A stretch of 46,485 nt of DNA from an uncultured Collinsella sp. (lineage in GTDB: Bacteria; Actinomycetota; Coriobacteriia; Coriobacteriales; Coriobacteriaceae): assembly GCA_958407995.1 (NCBI GenBank), contig CATYJU010000014.1:1-46485 (forward strand), in the 5' to 3' direction. The notes beneath the pieces are model-generated. The model saw only the letters and a program-made list of their open reading frames with translations. It had not been told where the DNA came from and ran no database searches. The position numbers and the translations under genes were made by a program. Shown one piece after another: positions 32,093-41,363 of this stretch. Within the stretch, counting starts at the first letter, position 1, and each line of letters starts with the position of its first letter.

Positions 32093-33904
32093 ATGAATAC
32101 TTCAATTGACATTTCCCACATCCGCAACTTCTCAATTGTTGCGCACATCGACCATGGCAAGTCCACGATCAGTGACCGCATTCTCGAGCTCACCCATACC
32201 GTCGACGAGCGCGACATGGAGTCGCAGCTGCTCGACACCATGGATATCGAGCGCGAGCGCGGCATTACGATCAAGTCCAATGCCGTCCGCGTTTCCTATG
32301 ACGCCGACGATGGCGAGACGTATCAGTTCAACCTGATCGATACGCCGGGCCACGTTGACTTTACCTACGAGGTCTCGCGCTCGCTGGCAGCCTGTGAGGG
32401 CGCGGTGCTCGTTGTCGACGCCACGCAGGGCGTCGAGGCGCAGACCGTCTCCAACGCGACGCTCGCTATGAACGCCAATCTGGATATTGTTCCTGCCATC
32501 AACAAGATTGACCTGCCCTCGGCCCATCCCGACGAGGTCAAGACCGAGATCGAGGATGACCTGGCGATTCCCGCCGATGATGCCGTGTGCGTGTCGGGCA
32601 AGACCGGCGAGGGTATTCACGATCTGCTAGAGTCCATCGTCTTTTTGATCTCTCCGCCTAAGGGCGATGCAAATGCTCCGCTCAAAGCGCTCATTCTGGA
32701 TTCGTACTTTGACGAGTATCGCGGCGTGGTGGCCACGGTGCGCGTCTTTGACGGCTCCATCAAAAAGGGCGATACCCTGCGCATGATGCAGGCAGAGGGC
32801 GACTTTTTGGTCGACGGCGTGGGTGTCAAGCGTCCTGCCGAGACCCCGGTTGACGCGCTGACGGTTGGCGAGGTCGGCTACGTGGTCACGGGCCTGAAGG
32901 ACCCCGAGGCCGTTCGCGTGGGCGACACCCTTACCTGGGCGTCGAACCCCTGCCCCGAGCCGCTTCCTGGTTACCGCGAGGCCAAGCCCATGGTCTATAC
33001 GGGCCTGTTCCCGATCGATAACAAGGACTACGAGAACCTGCGTGACGCACTCGATAAGCTGCACGTCAACGACCCGTCGTTGGTGTGGGAGCCCGAGACC
33101 TCGGTGGCGCTCGGCTTTGGCTTCCGCGTGGGCTTCCTGGGCCTGCTGCACATGGAAGTCGTTAAGGAACGCCTGGAGCGCGAGTTCAACTTGGACCTCA
33201 TTGCCACGAGTCCCTCGGTCGACTATCACGTCTACAAGACCGACGGCGAGATGATCGATGTCCGCAGCCCGCAGGACCTTCCCGAGGCCACGCGCATCGA
33301 GCGTATCGAGGAACCCTACCTCAAGGCAAAGATCATCTGCCCGCCTGAGTACACGGGCGCCGTCATGCAGCTCGCCATCGAGCACCGCGGCGTTACGACC
33401 GACATGATCCACCTGACGAGCAAATCGGTCGAGATGCGCTTCGATATGCCGCTTGCCGAGCTCATCTTGGACTTCTTTGACCAGCTCAAGAGCCGCACTA
33501 AGGGCTATGCCTCGCTCGACTACGAGTTCAACGAGTATCGTCCTTCCGAGCTTGTGAAGCTCGATATCTTGCTTTCGGGCGATGAGGTGGACGCGCTGTC
33601 GTTTATCGTGCACAAGGACAAGGCCTATGGCCTGGCCCGCGGTCTGTGCGACAAGCTCAAGGAGATCATCCCGCGTCAGCTGTTTGAGGTGCCCATCCAG
33701 GGTGCTATCGGCAACAAGATCATTGCCCGCTCCACCGTCAAGGCGCGTCGCAAGGACGTGCTTGCCAAGTGCTACGGCGGCGATATTTCGCGTAAGCGCA
33801 AGCTGCTCGAGAAGCAGAAAGAGGGCAAGAAGCGCATGAAAGCCATCGGCTCGGTCGAGGTCCCGCAGGAGGCCTTTATGGCGATTCTCAAGGTGGACGA
33901 GTAG
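32093..33904 (+). CDS. lepA: Elongation factor 4 (LepA)
   Basis: LepA is a ribosomal GTPase related to EF-G that back-translocates or aids ribosome biogenesis. The 603-residue protein has G1 AHIDHGKS, G2 RGITIKS, G3 DTPGH, G4 NKID and the LepA C-terminal domain. The N-terminus MNTSIDISHIRNF aligns with other LepA proteins, so ATG 32093 is firm. No ribosome-binding site precedes it; the upstream region is a terminator and a candidate -10, suggesting leaderless translation. Followed by dus and hemW. Confidence 0.98.
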   Translation: MNTSIDISHIRNFSIVAHIDHGKSTISDRILELTHTVDERDMESQLLDTMDIERERGITIKSNAVRVSYDADDGETYQFNLIDTPGHVDFTYEVSRSLAACEGAVLVVDATQGVEAQTVSNATLAMNANLDIVPAINKIDLPSAHPDEVKTEIEDDLAIPADDAVCVSGKTGEGIHDLLESIVFLISPPKGDANAPLKALILDSYFDEYRGVVATVRVFDGSIKKGDTLRMMQAEGDFLVDGVGVKRPAETPVDALTVGEVGYVVTGLKDPEAVRVGDTLTWASNPCPEPLPGYREAKPMVYTGLFPIDNKDYENLRDALDKLHVNDPSLVWEPETSVALGFGFRVGFLGLLHMEVVKERLEREFNLDLIATSPSVDYHVYKTDGEMIDVRSPQDLPEATRIERIEEPYLKAKIICPPEYTGAVMQLAIEHRGVTTDMIHLTSKSVEMRFDMPLAELILDFFDQLKSRTKGYASLDYEFNEYRPSELVKLDILLSGDEVDALSFIVHKDKAYGLARGLCDKLKEIIPRQLFEVPIQGAIGNKIIARSTVKARRKDVLAKCYGGDISRKRKLLEKQKEGKKRMKAIGSVEVPQEAFMAILKVDE

Positions 33905-33908
33905 GCCT

Positions 33909-34952
33909 ATGGCGCTTTCCGAATACAGCGAGCGGTTGCTGGGCGCCTATGCCGAGCAACCGTTCCTTATGGCTCCCATGGCGGGCGTGACCGACCCTGC
34001 CTACCGCATCATGTGCCGCCGCCGCGGTGCCAACCTTGCCTACAGCGAGATGGTGAGCGTGGCAGGCCTTGCCTATGCCAGCAACAAAACGTGGCGCCTG
34101 GTGCTGCCGGCCGACGAGGAGCAGCAGATTTGTGTGCAGCTCTTTGGCTCCAAGCCCGATCAGTTTGCGAGTGCCGTCGCCGCCGTCGAGGAGCGCGTTG
34201 GCGATCGCCTGTCGCTCATCGATATCAATATGGCATGCCCCGCCCGCAAGGTCGTTACCAAGGGCGAGGGCTCGGCGCTCATGCGCACGCCCGATTTGGC
34301 CGAGAAGATCGTCGAGGCCACGGTGGGTGCGGCGCACGTGCCCGTGACCGTAAAGATCCGCAAGGGCTTTTACGCCGAGGACCGTAATGCCGCGACGTTT
34401 GCCCAGATGCTTGAGGGCGCAGGGGCTGCCGCAGTCGCCGTGCATGGTCGTTGCGCTACGCAGCTCTACACGGGCCAGGCGGATTGGTCGGTCGTCGATG
34501 AGGTCGCAGATGCCGTCGAGATTCCCGTGATCGGTTCGGGCGATGTGTTCTGCGCCGAGGATGCCGCGGAGCATCTGCGCAACTCGGGCGCCAGCGCGGT
34601 GTTTATCGCGCGCGGTATCTACGGGAACCCGTGGGTGTTTGGCGATGCTCGCGCCCTTGCGCTCGATGGCATACCGGTGCCGGTTCGCAGCTCCGTCGAG
34701 CGCCTGGACGCCCTGCGTGAGCACCTAACGCTGACACATGAGCTCCTGCCGCTCATGGCGCGTGCCCGTACGTACGCAAGCTGGTACTTAAAAGGCATGC
34801 CCCATGCCGCCGCTTGGCGTGCCCATGTGGTGCGCTGTTCCACTTACGAGGAATTTATGGCGCTGGTTGATGAGATCGAGCGCGATGTGGTGGCCTGCGA
34901 GACTGCCCTTGCCGCCGGCGAATCGGTGCCCCCTCATCCGCTGGAGGCTTAA
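33909..34952 (+). CDS. dus: tRNA-dihydrouridine synthase
   Basis: An FMN-dependent TIM-barrel enzyme that reduces uridines in the tRNA D-loop with NADPH. The 347-residue protein has MAPMAGVTDPAYR, the catalytic cysteine in INMACPARK, and the FMN site VIGSGDV near the C-terminal half (IARGIYGNPW). It resembles the DusB group. ATG 33909 follows the lepA stop by four bases and hemW follows two bases after its own stop, so all three are probably one operon. Confidence 0.93.
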   Translation: MALSEYSERLLGAYAEQPFLMAPMAGVTDPAYRIMCRRRGANLAYSEMVSVAGLAYASNKTWRLVLPADEEQQICVQLFGSKPDQFASAVAAVEERVGDRLSLIDINMACPARKVVTKGEGSALMRTPDLAEKIVEATVGAAHVPVTVKIRKGFYAEDRNAATFAQMLEGAGAAAVAVHGRCATQLYTGQADWSVVDEVADAVEIPVIGSGDVFCAEDAAEHLRNSGASAVFIARGIYGNPWVFGDARALALDGIPVPVRSSVERLDALREHLTLTHELLPLMARARTYASWYLKGMPHAAAWRAHVVRCSTYEEFMALVDEIERDVVACETALAAGESVPPHPLEA

Positions 34953-34954
34953 GG

Positions 34955-36187
34955 GTGGCCGTTACCGCGCTGTACGTGCACGTTCCGTTTTGCGCCCAAA
35001 AGTGCCGGTACTGCGACTTTGATTCGCGCAGTTTTGCTCCATGCGACCCGAGCGCTGCGCTCGATGCCTATTTTGAGCAGTTGTTCGCGCGCCTCGATGC
35101 TTTTGGCAAGGCTGGGGCCCTTGGCCAAATCCGCACCGTCTATGTTGGCGGCGGTACGCCGTCGCTGGCGGGGGAGCGCCTTGTGGAGTTGGCGCGGCGT
35201 ATTCGTGCGTGGTGCGCCCCTGTTGAGTTTACCTGTGAGGCCAATCCCGAATCGCTGACCGCCGAGCTTGCCGCTGCGCTTGCCAAGGTTGGTGTCACAC
35301 GCATCTCTCTGGGCGTGCAAACGCTCGATAACGCCGAACTTACCGCCATCGGCCGCATTCACGATGCCGATCGGGCGCTCGCTGCCATCACGACGGTTAA
35401 GGACGCTGGGCTCGATGTGTCGTGTGACCTGATGTGTGGTCTTCCCGGGCAGACCGCCGTAAGCTGGCAGTGCACGCTCGATGGCGTGCTGGCGGCGGCT
35501 CCGCATCATGTGTCGGTCTACCCGCTCACGCTCGAGGAGGGGACGCCCCTTTATCGCATGGCGTGCCGTGACGAGTCGCTCGAGCCTGATGAGGATTTTC
35601 AGGCCGCATGCATGGACGTGGCACGCGAGCTCCTGGGTGCCGCCGGCTATCACCCGTATGAGGTGGCGAGTTACGCGCTCGACGGCCATGAGTGCGCCCA
35701 TAACATTGCCTACTGGACCGGACGGGGCTACCTGGGCCTGGGTCGTTCTGCCGCGGGCATGCTCGACGCCGAGGATTTCGACCGTCTTGCGGGTTTGTTC
35801 CCCGGCGTGTCTTCTCGAGGCGATGCGTACCGCGTGCGTCTGGTGCAACGTGACGATGACGCGACGGCGTTCGAGGCCGAATATCTCTCGCAGCGCGAGG
35901 CCGCGGCCGAAGACCTGATGCTTGCTTGCCGCATGACGCGCGGTGTCGCGTCCGACCTGTTGGTTCGCGCGGTTCGTGTCATCCCAACGGGCGAGCTGGC
36001 AGCTGCCTGCGATCGCGCGCTCGAATTGGGTCTTGCCACTTGGGTGCCCGAGACGCTCGGGGTCCATGAGGGACCCTTCACTTCGGCAGATGTCGTCGCG
36101 GGCCATGTTCGAGCTCGTCTGGCGCCGACACACCTGGGCTGGCTCGATGGAAATGTTCTGTTCGAGCTGTTTTGGGATCTAGCTTAG
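34955..36187 (+). CDS. hemW: Radical SAM heme chaperone HemW
   Basis: HemW resembles coproporphyrinogen dehydrogenase HemN but acts as a heme-binding chaperone. The 410-residue protein has the radical SAM cluster motif CAQKCRYCDFD (CxxxCxYCxF, lacking the fourth cysteine of HemN), the SAM-binding VGGGTPS, and a C-terminal HemW-type domain. LepA-HrcA-HemW is a common order in Firmicutes; here Dus separates them and no HrcA is present. GTG 34955 has its ribosome-binding site at the end of dus. The annotation HemW rather than HemN rests on the motif. Confidence 0.93.
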   Translation: MAVTALYVHVPFCAQKCRYCDFDSRSFAPCDPSAALDAYFEQLFARLDAFGKAGALGQIRTVYVGGGTPSLAGERLVELARRIRAWCAPVEFTCEANPESLTAELAAALAKVGVTRISLGVQTLDNAELTAIGRIHDADRALAAITTVKDAGLDVSCDLMCGLPGQTAVSWQCTLDGVLAAAPHHVSVYPLTLEEGTPLYRMACRDESLEPDEDFQAACMDVARELLGAAGYHPYEVASYALDGHECAHNIAYWTGRGYLGLGRSAAGMLDAEDFDRLAGLFPGVSSRGDAYRVRLVQRDDDATAFEAEYLSQREAAAEDLMLACRMTRGVASDLLVRAVRVIPTGELAAACDRALELGLATWVPETLGVHEGPFTSADVVAGHVRARLAPTHLGWLDGNVLFELFWDLA

Positions 36188-36197
36188 GCCGCTCGGG

Positions 36198-36203
36198 TAG
36201 AAT
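36198..36203 (+). promoter_or_regulatory. Candidate -10 of the J-protein operon
   Basis: TAGAAT after CCGCTCGGG, in the same context as at lepA (CCGCTCGGGTA). It is 43 bases upstream of the start at 36246. No CIRCE or HAIR element is seen. Confidence 0.35.
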
Positions 36204-36245
36204 TACCGGAATATATACGCTGCTGTGAGCAGGAGGTTGCCGCGC

Positions 36246-37349
36246 ATGGCGACGATGAACGAAAAAGATTACTACGAGATTTTGGGTGTCTCCAAGGACG
36301 CCACCTCGCGTGATATTCAAAAGGCCTTCCAGCAAAAGGCCCGCAAGCTCCATCCGGACGTCAACAAAGAGCCGGATGCCGAGGAAAAGTTTAAAGAGGT
36401 TTCCGAGGCCTACGCCGTGCTTTCGGATGAGCAAAAACGTGCGCGCTACGACGCCATGCGTTCTGGCAATCCCTTTGCCGGTGCTCCTACGGCTTCGCCC
36501 TATGGTGGCAGCTACGCCGGCAGCACGGGTTATGGCAATCCTTTTGAGGGCGGCTTTCCCTTTGGTGGCGCCTGGGGCCAGCAGCGTCGTGGACAGGCTG
36601 CCTACAATCCCGAGAACGGCGCCAACGTGGTCGTCGATATCAAACTTGACGCCAAGGAGGCCAAGGGCGGTGCCCGCAAGACCGTCCGCTACACGCGCTT
36701 CGATACGTGCGGACATTGCGGCGGCTCGGGTTCTGTCTCCTCCGAGCATGCCCATACCTGCCCAAGCTGTGGCGGCCGCGGCCACATCGACGTCGACCTG
36801 TCCTTCCTGTTTGGTGCGGGTACGTTCCAGTCGGTCTGCCCCGAGTGCGGCGGTTCCGGTAAGGTCGTGGCCGACCCCTGCCCCGATTGTGGTGGCAGCG
36901 GTCGTACTCGCGCAACCTCCGAGCAGACGATTGAGTTTCCTGCCGGCACGCACGATGGCGACGAGGTCCGCATTAGCGGCATGGGACATGCTGGCACCAA
37001 CGGTGCCGCGGGCGGCGACTTGGTCGGCCGCGCCCATGTTGAAGCCGAGCGCTTGGAAGGCAAAGCTCGTACCGGTTTTTACCTGATGGGCATCGTGGCG
37101 CCGTTTTTGGTGCTGTCGGCCATTTCGGGCGTGTTCTCGGCCTTTGCCGTGATGTGCTTTATTCCGTTTACCATGGGCCTGTTTATGGTGCTTTCGGACG
37201 GTGTGCTTCATCGTAGTCTGCTGTGGTGGAAGCGCGGTGCGATGCAGTTTGCCAACGGTTTTGCCAACGGCTTCATGTTCGCGCTCGTGTCAGTTTGGTT
37301 CGCGAGCTGCTCGCAACGGGCCATGCTTTCGCCGTACCAAATGCAATAA
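36246..37349 (+). CDS. Membrane-anchored DnaJ-like J-protein with zinc finger
   Basis: A DnaJ-type co-chaperone with an unusual end. The 367-residue protein has a J domain (7-70) with HPD at 36-38, a Gly/Phe-rich linker (72-115) and a DnaJ zinc finger with four CxxCxGxG repeats (155-219). The normal C-terminal substrate-binding domain stops near 270, and residues 277-356 form about three hydrophobic segments. It would thus be fixed to the membrane with the J domain in the cytosol. ATG 36246 has AGGAGG at 36231-36236; ATG 36255 is a possible later start. It is followed by a complete DnaJ gene; 81 bases separate them. Confidence 0.85.
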   Translation: MATMNEKDYYEILGVSKDATSRDIQKAFQQKARKLHPDVNKEPDAEEKFKEVSEAYAVLSDEQKRARYDAMRSGNPFAGAPTASPYGGSYAGSTGYGNPFEGGFPFGGAWGQQRRGQAAYNPENGANVVVDIKLDAKEAKGGARKTVRYTRFDTCGHCGGSGSVSSEHAHTCPSCGGRGHIDVDLSFLFGAGTFQSVCPECGGSGKVVADPCPDCGGSGRTRATSEQTIEFPAGTHDGDEVRISGMGHAGTNGAAGGDLVGRAHVEAERLEGKARTGFYLMGIVAPFLVLSAISGVFSAFAVMCFIPFTMGLFMVLSDGVLHRSLLWWKRGAMQFANGFANGFMFALVSVWFASCSQRAMLSPYQMQ

Positions 37350-37380
37350 CATCAAACCCTCTGTTTGCGGCCAGCCCAGC

Positions 37381-37409
37381 TTGGGTATAGGACGCACTGT
37401 GACAATAAT
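37381..37409 (+). promoter_or_regulatory. Weak promoter candidate upstream of dnaJ
   Basis: TTGGGT (37381-37386), a 17-base spacer, AATAAT (37404-37409). It could start dnaJ apart from the upstream J-protein gene. Confidence 0.25.
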
Positions 37410-37430
37410 GAAAGTCGGAAGGATTCGGTC

Positions 37431-38579
37431 GTGTCGGAAAATAGGGATTACTACGAGGTGCTTGGCGTCGACAGGGATGCCGACGCGCGGACGATTAAGC
37501 GCGCGTTTCTAAAGAAGGCCCGTACCGTACACCCGGACGTTTCGGACGACCCCGAGGCCGAGGCCAAGTTCAAGGAGCTCAACGAGGCCTATTCCGTTCT
37601 TTCCGATGAGCAGAAGCGTGCTAATTACGACCGTTACGGCACCGCCGACGGTCCTGGTGGTTCGGGCTACGTCGATATCAACGATATCTTTGGTGGCATG
37701 GGCATGGACGACTTGTTCTCGTCGTTCTTTGGCGGCGGTGCCGGCGGTGGCGCCCGCAGCCGTCGTGAGCGTCGTCGCGGACGCGACATGGCCATCTCGC
37801 TTTCGGTGACGCTCGAGGAGGCGGCGCTCGGCTGCAAAAAGACGATCAGCTATGACCGCCTTGCTCCTTGCGAGGACTGCAATGGAACCGGTAGGGCGGA
37901 GGGCGCACAGGAAAAGCAGTGCGGCCGCTGCCACGGTACGGGCTACGTCACGACGGTTCAGCGTTCGTTCTTGGGCCAGGTTCAGTCTTCCTCGCCTTGT
38001 CCCGACTGCCATGGCGAGGGCACGGTTATCGACCATCCCTGTGAGACCTGCGACGGTCAGGGCCGCACGCCTTCGCATGAGAAGATCGACATCGATATTC
38101 CCGCCGGCGTTTCGACCGGTCGCCAGCTGCGTGTGGGCGGCTTTGGCGAGGCCGGCCTTCGCGGCGAGCCCTCGGGCGACCTGATTGTCAACGTGCGTGT
38201 TGCCGACCATGAGCGCTTTAAGCGCAACGGTGACGACCTGTACCTCGTGAGCGATATCTCGATTGCACAGGCTGCGCTCGGCTGCGAGATCGAGGTCGAG
38301 GGCATTATGCCCGACGAGGTCGTTAAGGTGACGGTTCCCGCCGGCGCCCAGTACGGCGACACCGTGAGCGTCAATAATTACGGCATGCCGCGCATTGGCG
38401 GTGGCGGTTCGCGCGGCCGCCTGATCGTGCAGCTGCGCGTGGTCGTTCCCACCAATCTTTCCAATAAGCAGCGCGAGCTGCTCCGTGCTTTTGCCGATGA
38501 GATGGGCGATGACGTCGCTTCCGGTAAGAAGTCGGTGACCGACCGTATCAAGAGTGCCCTCGACGATATCCTCGATTAA
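37431..38579 (+). CDS. dnaJ: Chaperone protein DnaJ
   Basis: DnaJ stimulates DnaK ATPase and delivers substrates. The 382-residue protein has the J domain with HPD (34-36), a Gly-rich region, the zinc finger with four CxxCxGxG-type repeats beginning CEDCNGTG, and a full C-terminal substrate-binding domain (DLIVNVRVADHERFKRNGDDLYL). The start is GTG 37431 with GGAAGGA at 37417-37423. It lacks grpE and dnaK next to it, so the main dnaK operon, perhaps with another dnaJ, lies elsewhere. Confidence 0.95.
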   Translation: MSENRDYYEVLGVDRDADARTIKRAFLKKARTVHPDVSDDPEAEAKFKELNEAYSVLSDEQKRANYDRYGTADGPGGSGYVDINDIFGGMGMDDLFSSFFGGGAGGGARSRRERRRGRDMAISLSVTLEEAALGCKKTISYDRLAPCEDCNGTGRAEGAQEKQCGRCHGTGYVTTVQRSFLGQVQSSSPCPDCHGEGTVIDHPCETCDGQGRTPSHEKIDIDIPAGVSTGRQLRVGGFGEAGLRGEPSGDLIVNVRVADHERFKRNGDDLYLVSDISIAQAALGCEIEVEGIMPDEVVKVTVPAGAQYGDTVSVNNYGMPRIGGGGSRGRLIVQLRVVVPTNLSNKQRELLRAFADEMGDDVASGKKSVTDRIKSALDDILD

Positions 38580-38588
38580 GGAGCCCGC

Positions 38589-39881
38589 GTGCTCGCACCC
38601 CATATTTCCGTCGTCAACCTCGGCTGCCGTGTCAACCGGGTTGAGTCTGACCGTATCACTGCCGATCTTATGCGCCTGGGCTTTGCTATTGTGGAGCCCC
38701 AGGATGCCGATCTGATCGTTATTAACACCTGTGCCGTTACGGGCGAGGCCGAGGCCAAGACCCGTAAGGCCGTCCGTCATGCGCTGGCTTATCCAAACGA
38801 GCCCTATGTGGTCGTGACCGGATGCGTGGTCAATCTGCACCCCGAGGAGCTGCTGGAGCTTTCGGACCGCGTGATCGCCGAGCCGTCCAAGATTGATGTT
38901 GCCGAACGCGTCTGCGAGGTGCTGGGCGTTGAGTCCGATAGCGTTCCCGCCTGCAGCGATGGCGAGGTGGTCGATGCGCTCGGTCGCTCTCGCCTGGGCG
39001 TGAAGATTCAGGACGGCTGCAACCATCGCTGCACCTATTGCATTGTGTGGAAGGCACGCGGCCCCGAGCGCTCCGTGCCCGTTGAGTCCGTGCTCGAGCA
39101 AGTTCGCGAGGCCCAGGAGGCCGGCGTGCCCGAGGTGGTGCTGACCGGTGTGAACCTGGGCGCCTACGATGGCAAGAGCGCGACCGACGAGCATGTCGAA
39201 ATCGATGAGCTGCTCGAGGCCATCATGGAGCGCACGTCTATCCCGCATGTGCGCATTTCCTCGGTCGAGCCCATGGATATCTCTGAGCGCCTGCTTAAGG
39301 TTATGGCGCGCTTTCCGCAGCGTATCGCCCCGTTTTTGCACCTGCCCGTGCAGTCCGGCTGCACGGCGACCCTGCATCGCATGGGCCGTCCCTATAGTGC
39401 GGAGGCCTTTGAGGACACGGTGCGTATGATTCGCGCCAATCTGCCGCAGGCGTCACTTTCTTGCGACGTTATTGTCGGCTTCCCTGGCGAGACGGACGAG
39501 GAGTTCGAGGAGTCGCTGGCGCTGTGCCGCCGTGTGGGTTTCTCGCGTATGCACGTGTTCCGCTACAGCAAGCGTCCCGGTACCCTTGCTGCCGACATGC
39601 CCGACCAGGTTCCGCCCGAGGTTATGGCCGAGCGCAGCCGCCGTATGCGGGCCGCTGCACAGGAGCTCGCTATTGCCGACGCTCGCCGTCGCGTGGGCAC
39701 GGTCGAGCGTGCCGTGCTCGAGTATGGCGACAACCTGACGCTCGGCTCGTTCCATCATGCCCGTCTTGACGATACCTGTGGACTTACAGCCCCGTGCTTG
39801 CTCGATGTTGCTATCATCGGAGTCGATGATTCCGGCTTGGTCCATGCACGCAGGGAGGTTCATGGAAGCCTCGAAGATTAG
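38589..39881 (+). CDS. mtaB: tRNA (N6-threonylcarbamoyladenosine-37-C2)-methylthiotransferase MtaB
   Basis: MtaB adds a methylthio group to t6A37 of tRNA. The 430-residue protein has the UPF0004 domain with LGCRVNRVESD and three conserved Cys, the radical SAM motif CNHRCTYC, and a C-terminal TRAM-like region that is short and divergent. The GCRVN motif points to MtaB rather than MiaB. GTG 38589 has AAGGAG at 38578-38583. The last 20 bases overlap phoH. It follows dnaJ, an order seen in many Gram-positives (there prmA and rsmE lie in between; they are absent here). Confidence 0.93.
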   Translation: MLAPHISVVNLGCRVNRVESDRITADLMRLGFAIVEPQDADLIVINTCAVTGEAEAKTRKAVRHALAYPNEPYVVVTGCVVNLHPEELLELSDRVIAEPSKIDVAERVCEVLGVESDSVPACSDGEVVDALGRSRLGVKIQDGCNHRCTYCIVWKARGPERSVPVESVLEQVREAQEAGVPEVVLTGVNLGAYDGKSATDEHVEIDELLEAIMERTSIPHVRISSVEPMDISERLLKVMARFPQRIAPFLHLPVQSGCTATLHRMGRPYSAEAFEDTVRMIRANLPQASLSCDVIVGFPGETDEEFEESLALCRRVGFSRMHVFRYSKRPGTLAADMPDQVPPEVMAERSRRMRAAAQELAIADARRRVGTVERAVLEYGDNLTLGSFHHARLDDTCGLTAPCLLDVAIIGVDDSGLVHARREVHGSLED

Positions 39882-40848
39882 ACTTACCGTTCCCGAGGGG
39901 ATTGATCCCTCGCGCGTTTTGGGCGCCGGCGACGGCGTCCTTCGTGCGCTCGAGAGTTTGGTTCGCGCTCATGTGGTCGCCCGTGGCGATAGCATCTCCG
40001 TGAGCGGCGACCCGGACGAGGTCGAACTCGTGGCGCGCTTTTTCGAGCACGCTTTTCGCGAGGCGGCCGCCGGGCGCACGCTGTCTGCCGACGATGTCTC
40101 TCGCTGCCTGGCCGTCTTGCGCGACGGTGAGCACGAGGCTACGTCGCTTCGCGATGACGTGCTGCTTTCGTATCGCGGCCGTGTCATTCGCCCCAAGACG
40201 CTCGGCCAAAAGCGCTATGTGGATGCCATCCGCACGCATACCATCACGTTTGGCCTGGGTCCTGCCGGCACCGGTAAGACCTATCTGGCCATGGCGCTCG
40301 CCGTTGCCGCGCTCAAGCGTCACGAGGTGGGCCGTCTGATCTTGACGCGTCCGGTTGTCGAGGCGGGGGAGAATCTGGGCTTTTTGCCCGGCACCCTCGA
40401 GGAAAAGATCGATCCCTACATGCGTCCGCTTTACGACGCCCTTTTTGACATGATGGATCGCGAGCGCACCGATGAGCTTATGGAGCGCGGCGTGATCGAG
40501 ATCGCCCCGCTTGCCTACATGCGCGGCCGCACGCTGAGTGATGCCTTCGTGGTGCTCGACGAGGCACAAAATACCACGCCCGAGCAGATGAAGATGTTCC
40601 TGACGCGCCTGGGCTTCAACTCCAAGTTCGTGATTACCGGCGACCTGAGCCAGCGCGACCTGGTGGGTCGTCGCGGCGGTCTTGCTGACGTTGAGCAGAT
40701 TTTGGGCCGTGTCGACGATGTGGCGTTTGCACACCTGGAGCGCGCCGACGTGGTGCGCCATGCCTTGGTGGGACGTATCGTCGAGGCATACGATACTTAT
40801 GATGATGTGCGCGAGAAGCGCGTACGTGACCGAAAGGAGTCCCGTTGA
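39862..40848 (+). CDS. phoH: PhoH-like ATPase (YbeZ)
   Basis: A PhoH/YbeZ-family P-loop ATPase that works with YbeY in RNA maturation or quality control. The 328-residue protein has an N-terminal KH-like region and the Walker A GPAGTGKT (133-140), Walker B FVVLDEAQNTT, and the QMKMFLTRLG and ITGDLSQ helicase-like motifs. ATG 39862 has CAGGGAGG upstream; the gene overlaps mtaB by 20 bases and the ybeY start overlaps its stop. Function in the cell beyond the ybeY link is not known in detail. Confidence 0.95.
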   Translation: MEASKIRLTVPEGIDPSRVLGAGDGVLRALESLVRAHVVARGDSISVSGDPDEVELVARFFEHAFREAAAGRTLSADDVSRCLAVLRDGEHEATSLRDDVLLSYRGRVIRPKTLGQKRYVDAIRTHTITFGLGPAGTGKTYLAMALAVAALKRHEVGRLILTRPVVEAGENLGFLPGTLEEKIDPYMRPLYDALFDMMDRERTDELMERGVIEIAPLAYMRGRTLSDAFVVLDEAQNTTPEQMKMFLTRLGFNSKFVITGDLSQRDLVGRRGGLADVEQILGRVDDVAFAHLERADVVRHALVGRIVEAYDTYDDVREKRVRDRKESR

Positions 40849-41354
40849 GTGTATTGATCAGCAACGATGCCGAGCTCGATACGCTGCTCGACGCGCAGGA
40901 GGTGGAGCACATCTGCGAGGTTGTGCTTGCCGCCGAGGGCGTTGAGCGTGAAGTCGAGATTTCCCTTTCGTATGTCGACGAGGACGAGATGCACGAGCTC
41001 AACCACGAGTGGCGCGGTATCGACCGCACCACCGATGTGCTCTCGTTTGAATGCGACTCGGCCTTTGACGAGGATATTCCCGCCGACGAGACGCTCGAGC
41101 TCGGCGATATCATCTTGGCCCCGCAGGTTATTGCCCGTCAGGCCCCCGGTTTTGGCAATAGCCCCGCTGACGAGTGTCGTCTGATGCTCGTACACGGCAT
41201 GCTGCACCTGCTGGGCTATGACCATATCGAGGACGACGAGGCCGAGGTCATGGAGGCCCGCGAGGACGCCATCCTCCGCGATCTGGCGCTCGAGCGCGGC
41301 GAGGACCCCAAACTCGTTCACGTCGGCCCCATCACCAATCATGCCCACGACTAG
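40845..41354 (+). CDS. ybeY: Endoribonuclease YbeY
   Basis: YbeY is a zinc metalloprotein needed for 16S rRNA 3' end maturation and ribosome quality control. The 169-residue protein has the metal motif HGMLHLLGYDH with His117, His121 and His127. The TTG start at 40845 overlaps the phoH stop (TTGA) and has AAAGGAG at 40833-40839, so it is translated by coupling. Length and end are typical for the family. Confidence 0.95.
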   Translation: MSVLISNDAELDTLLDAQEVEHICEVVLAAEGVEREVEISLSYVDEDEMHELNHEWRGIDRTTDVLSFECDSAFDEDIPADETLELGDIILAPQVIARQAPGFGNSPADECRLMLVHGMLHLLGYDHIEDDEAEVMEAREDAILRDLALERGEDPKLVHVGPITNHAHD

Positions 41355-41363
41355 GAGCCGTTT

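Noticed and set aside
36188..37430. CIRCE (HrcA) or HAIR (HspR) elements at the J-protein genes
   Set aside because: No matching 9-9-9 repeat or CTTGAGT-ACTCAAG pair is present.
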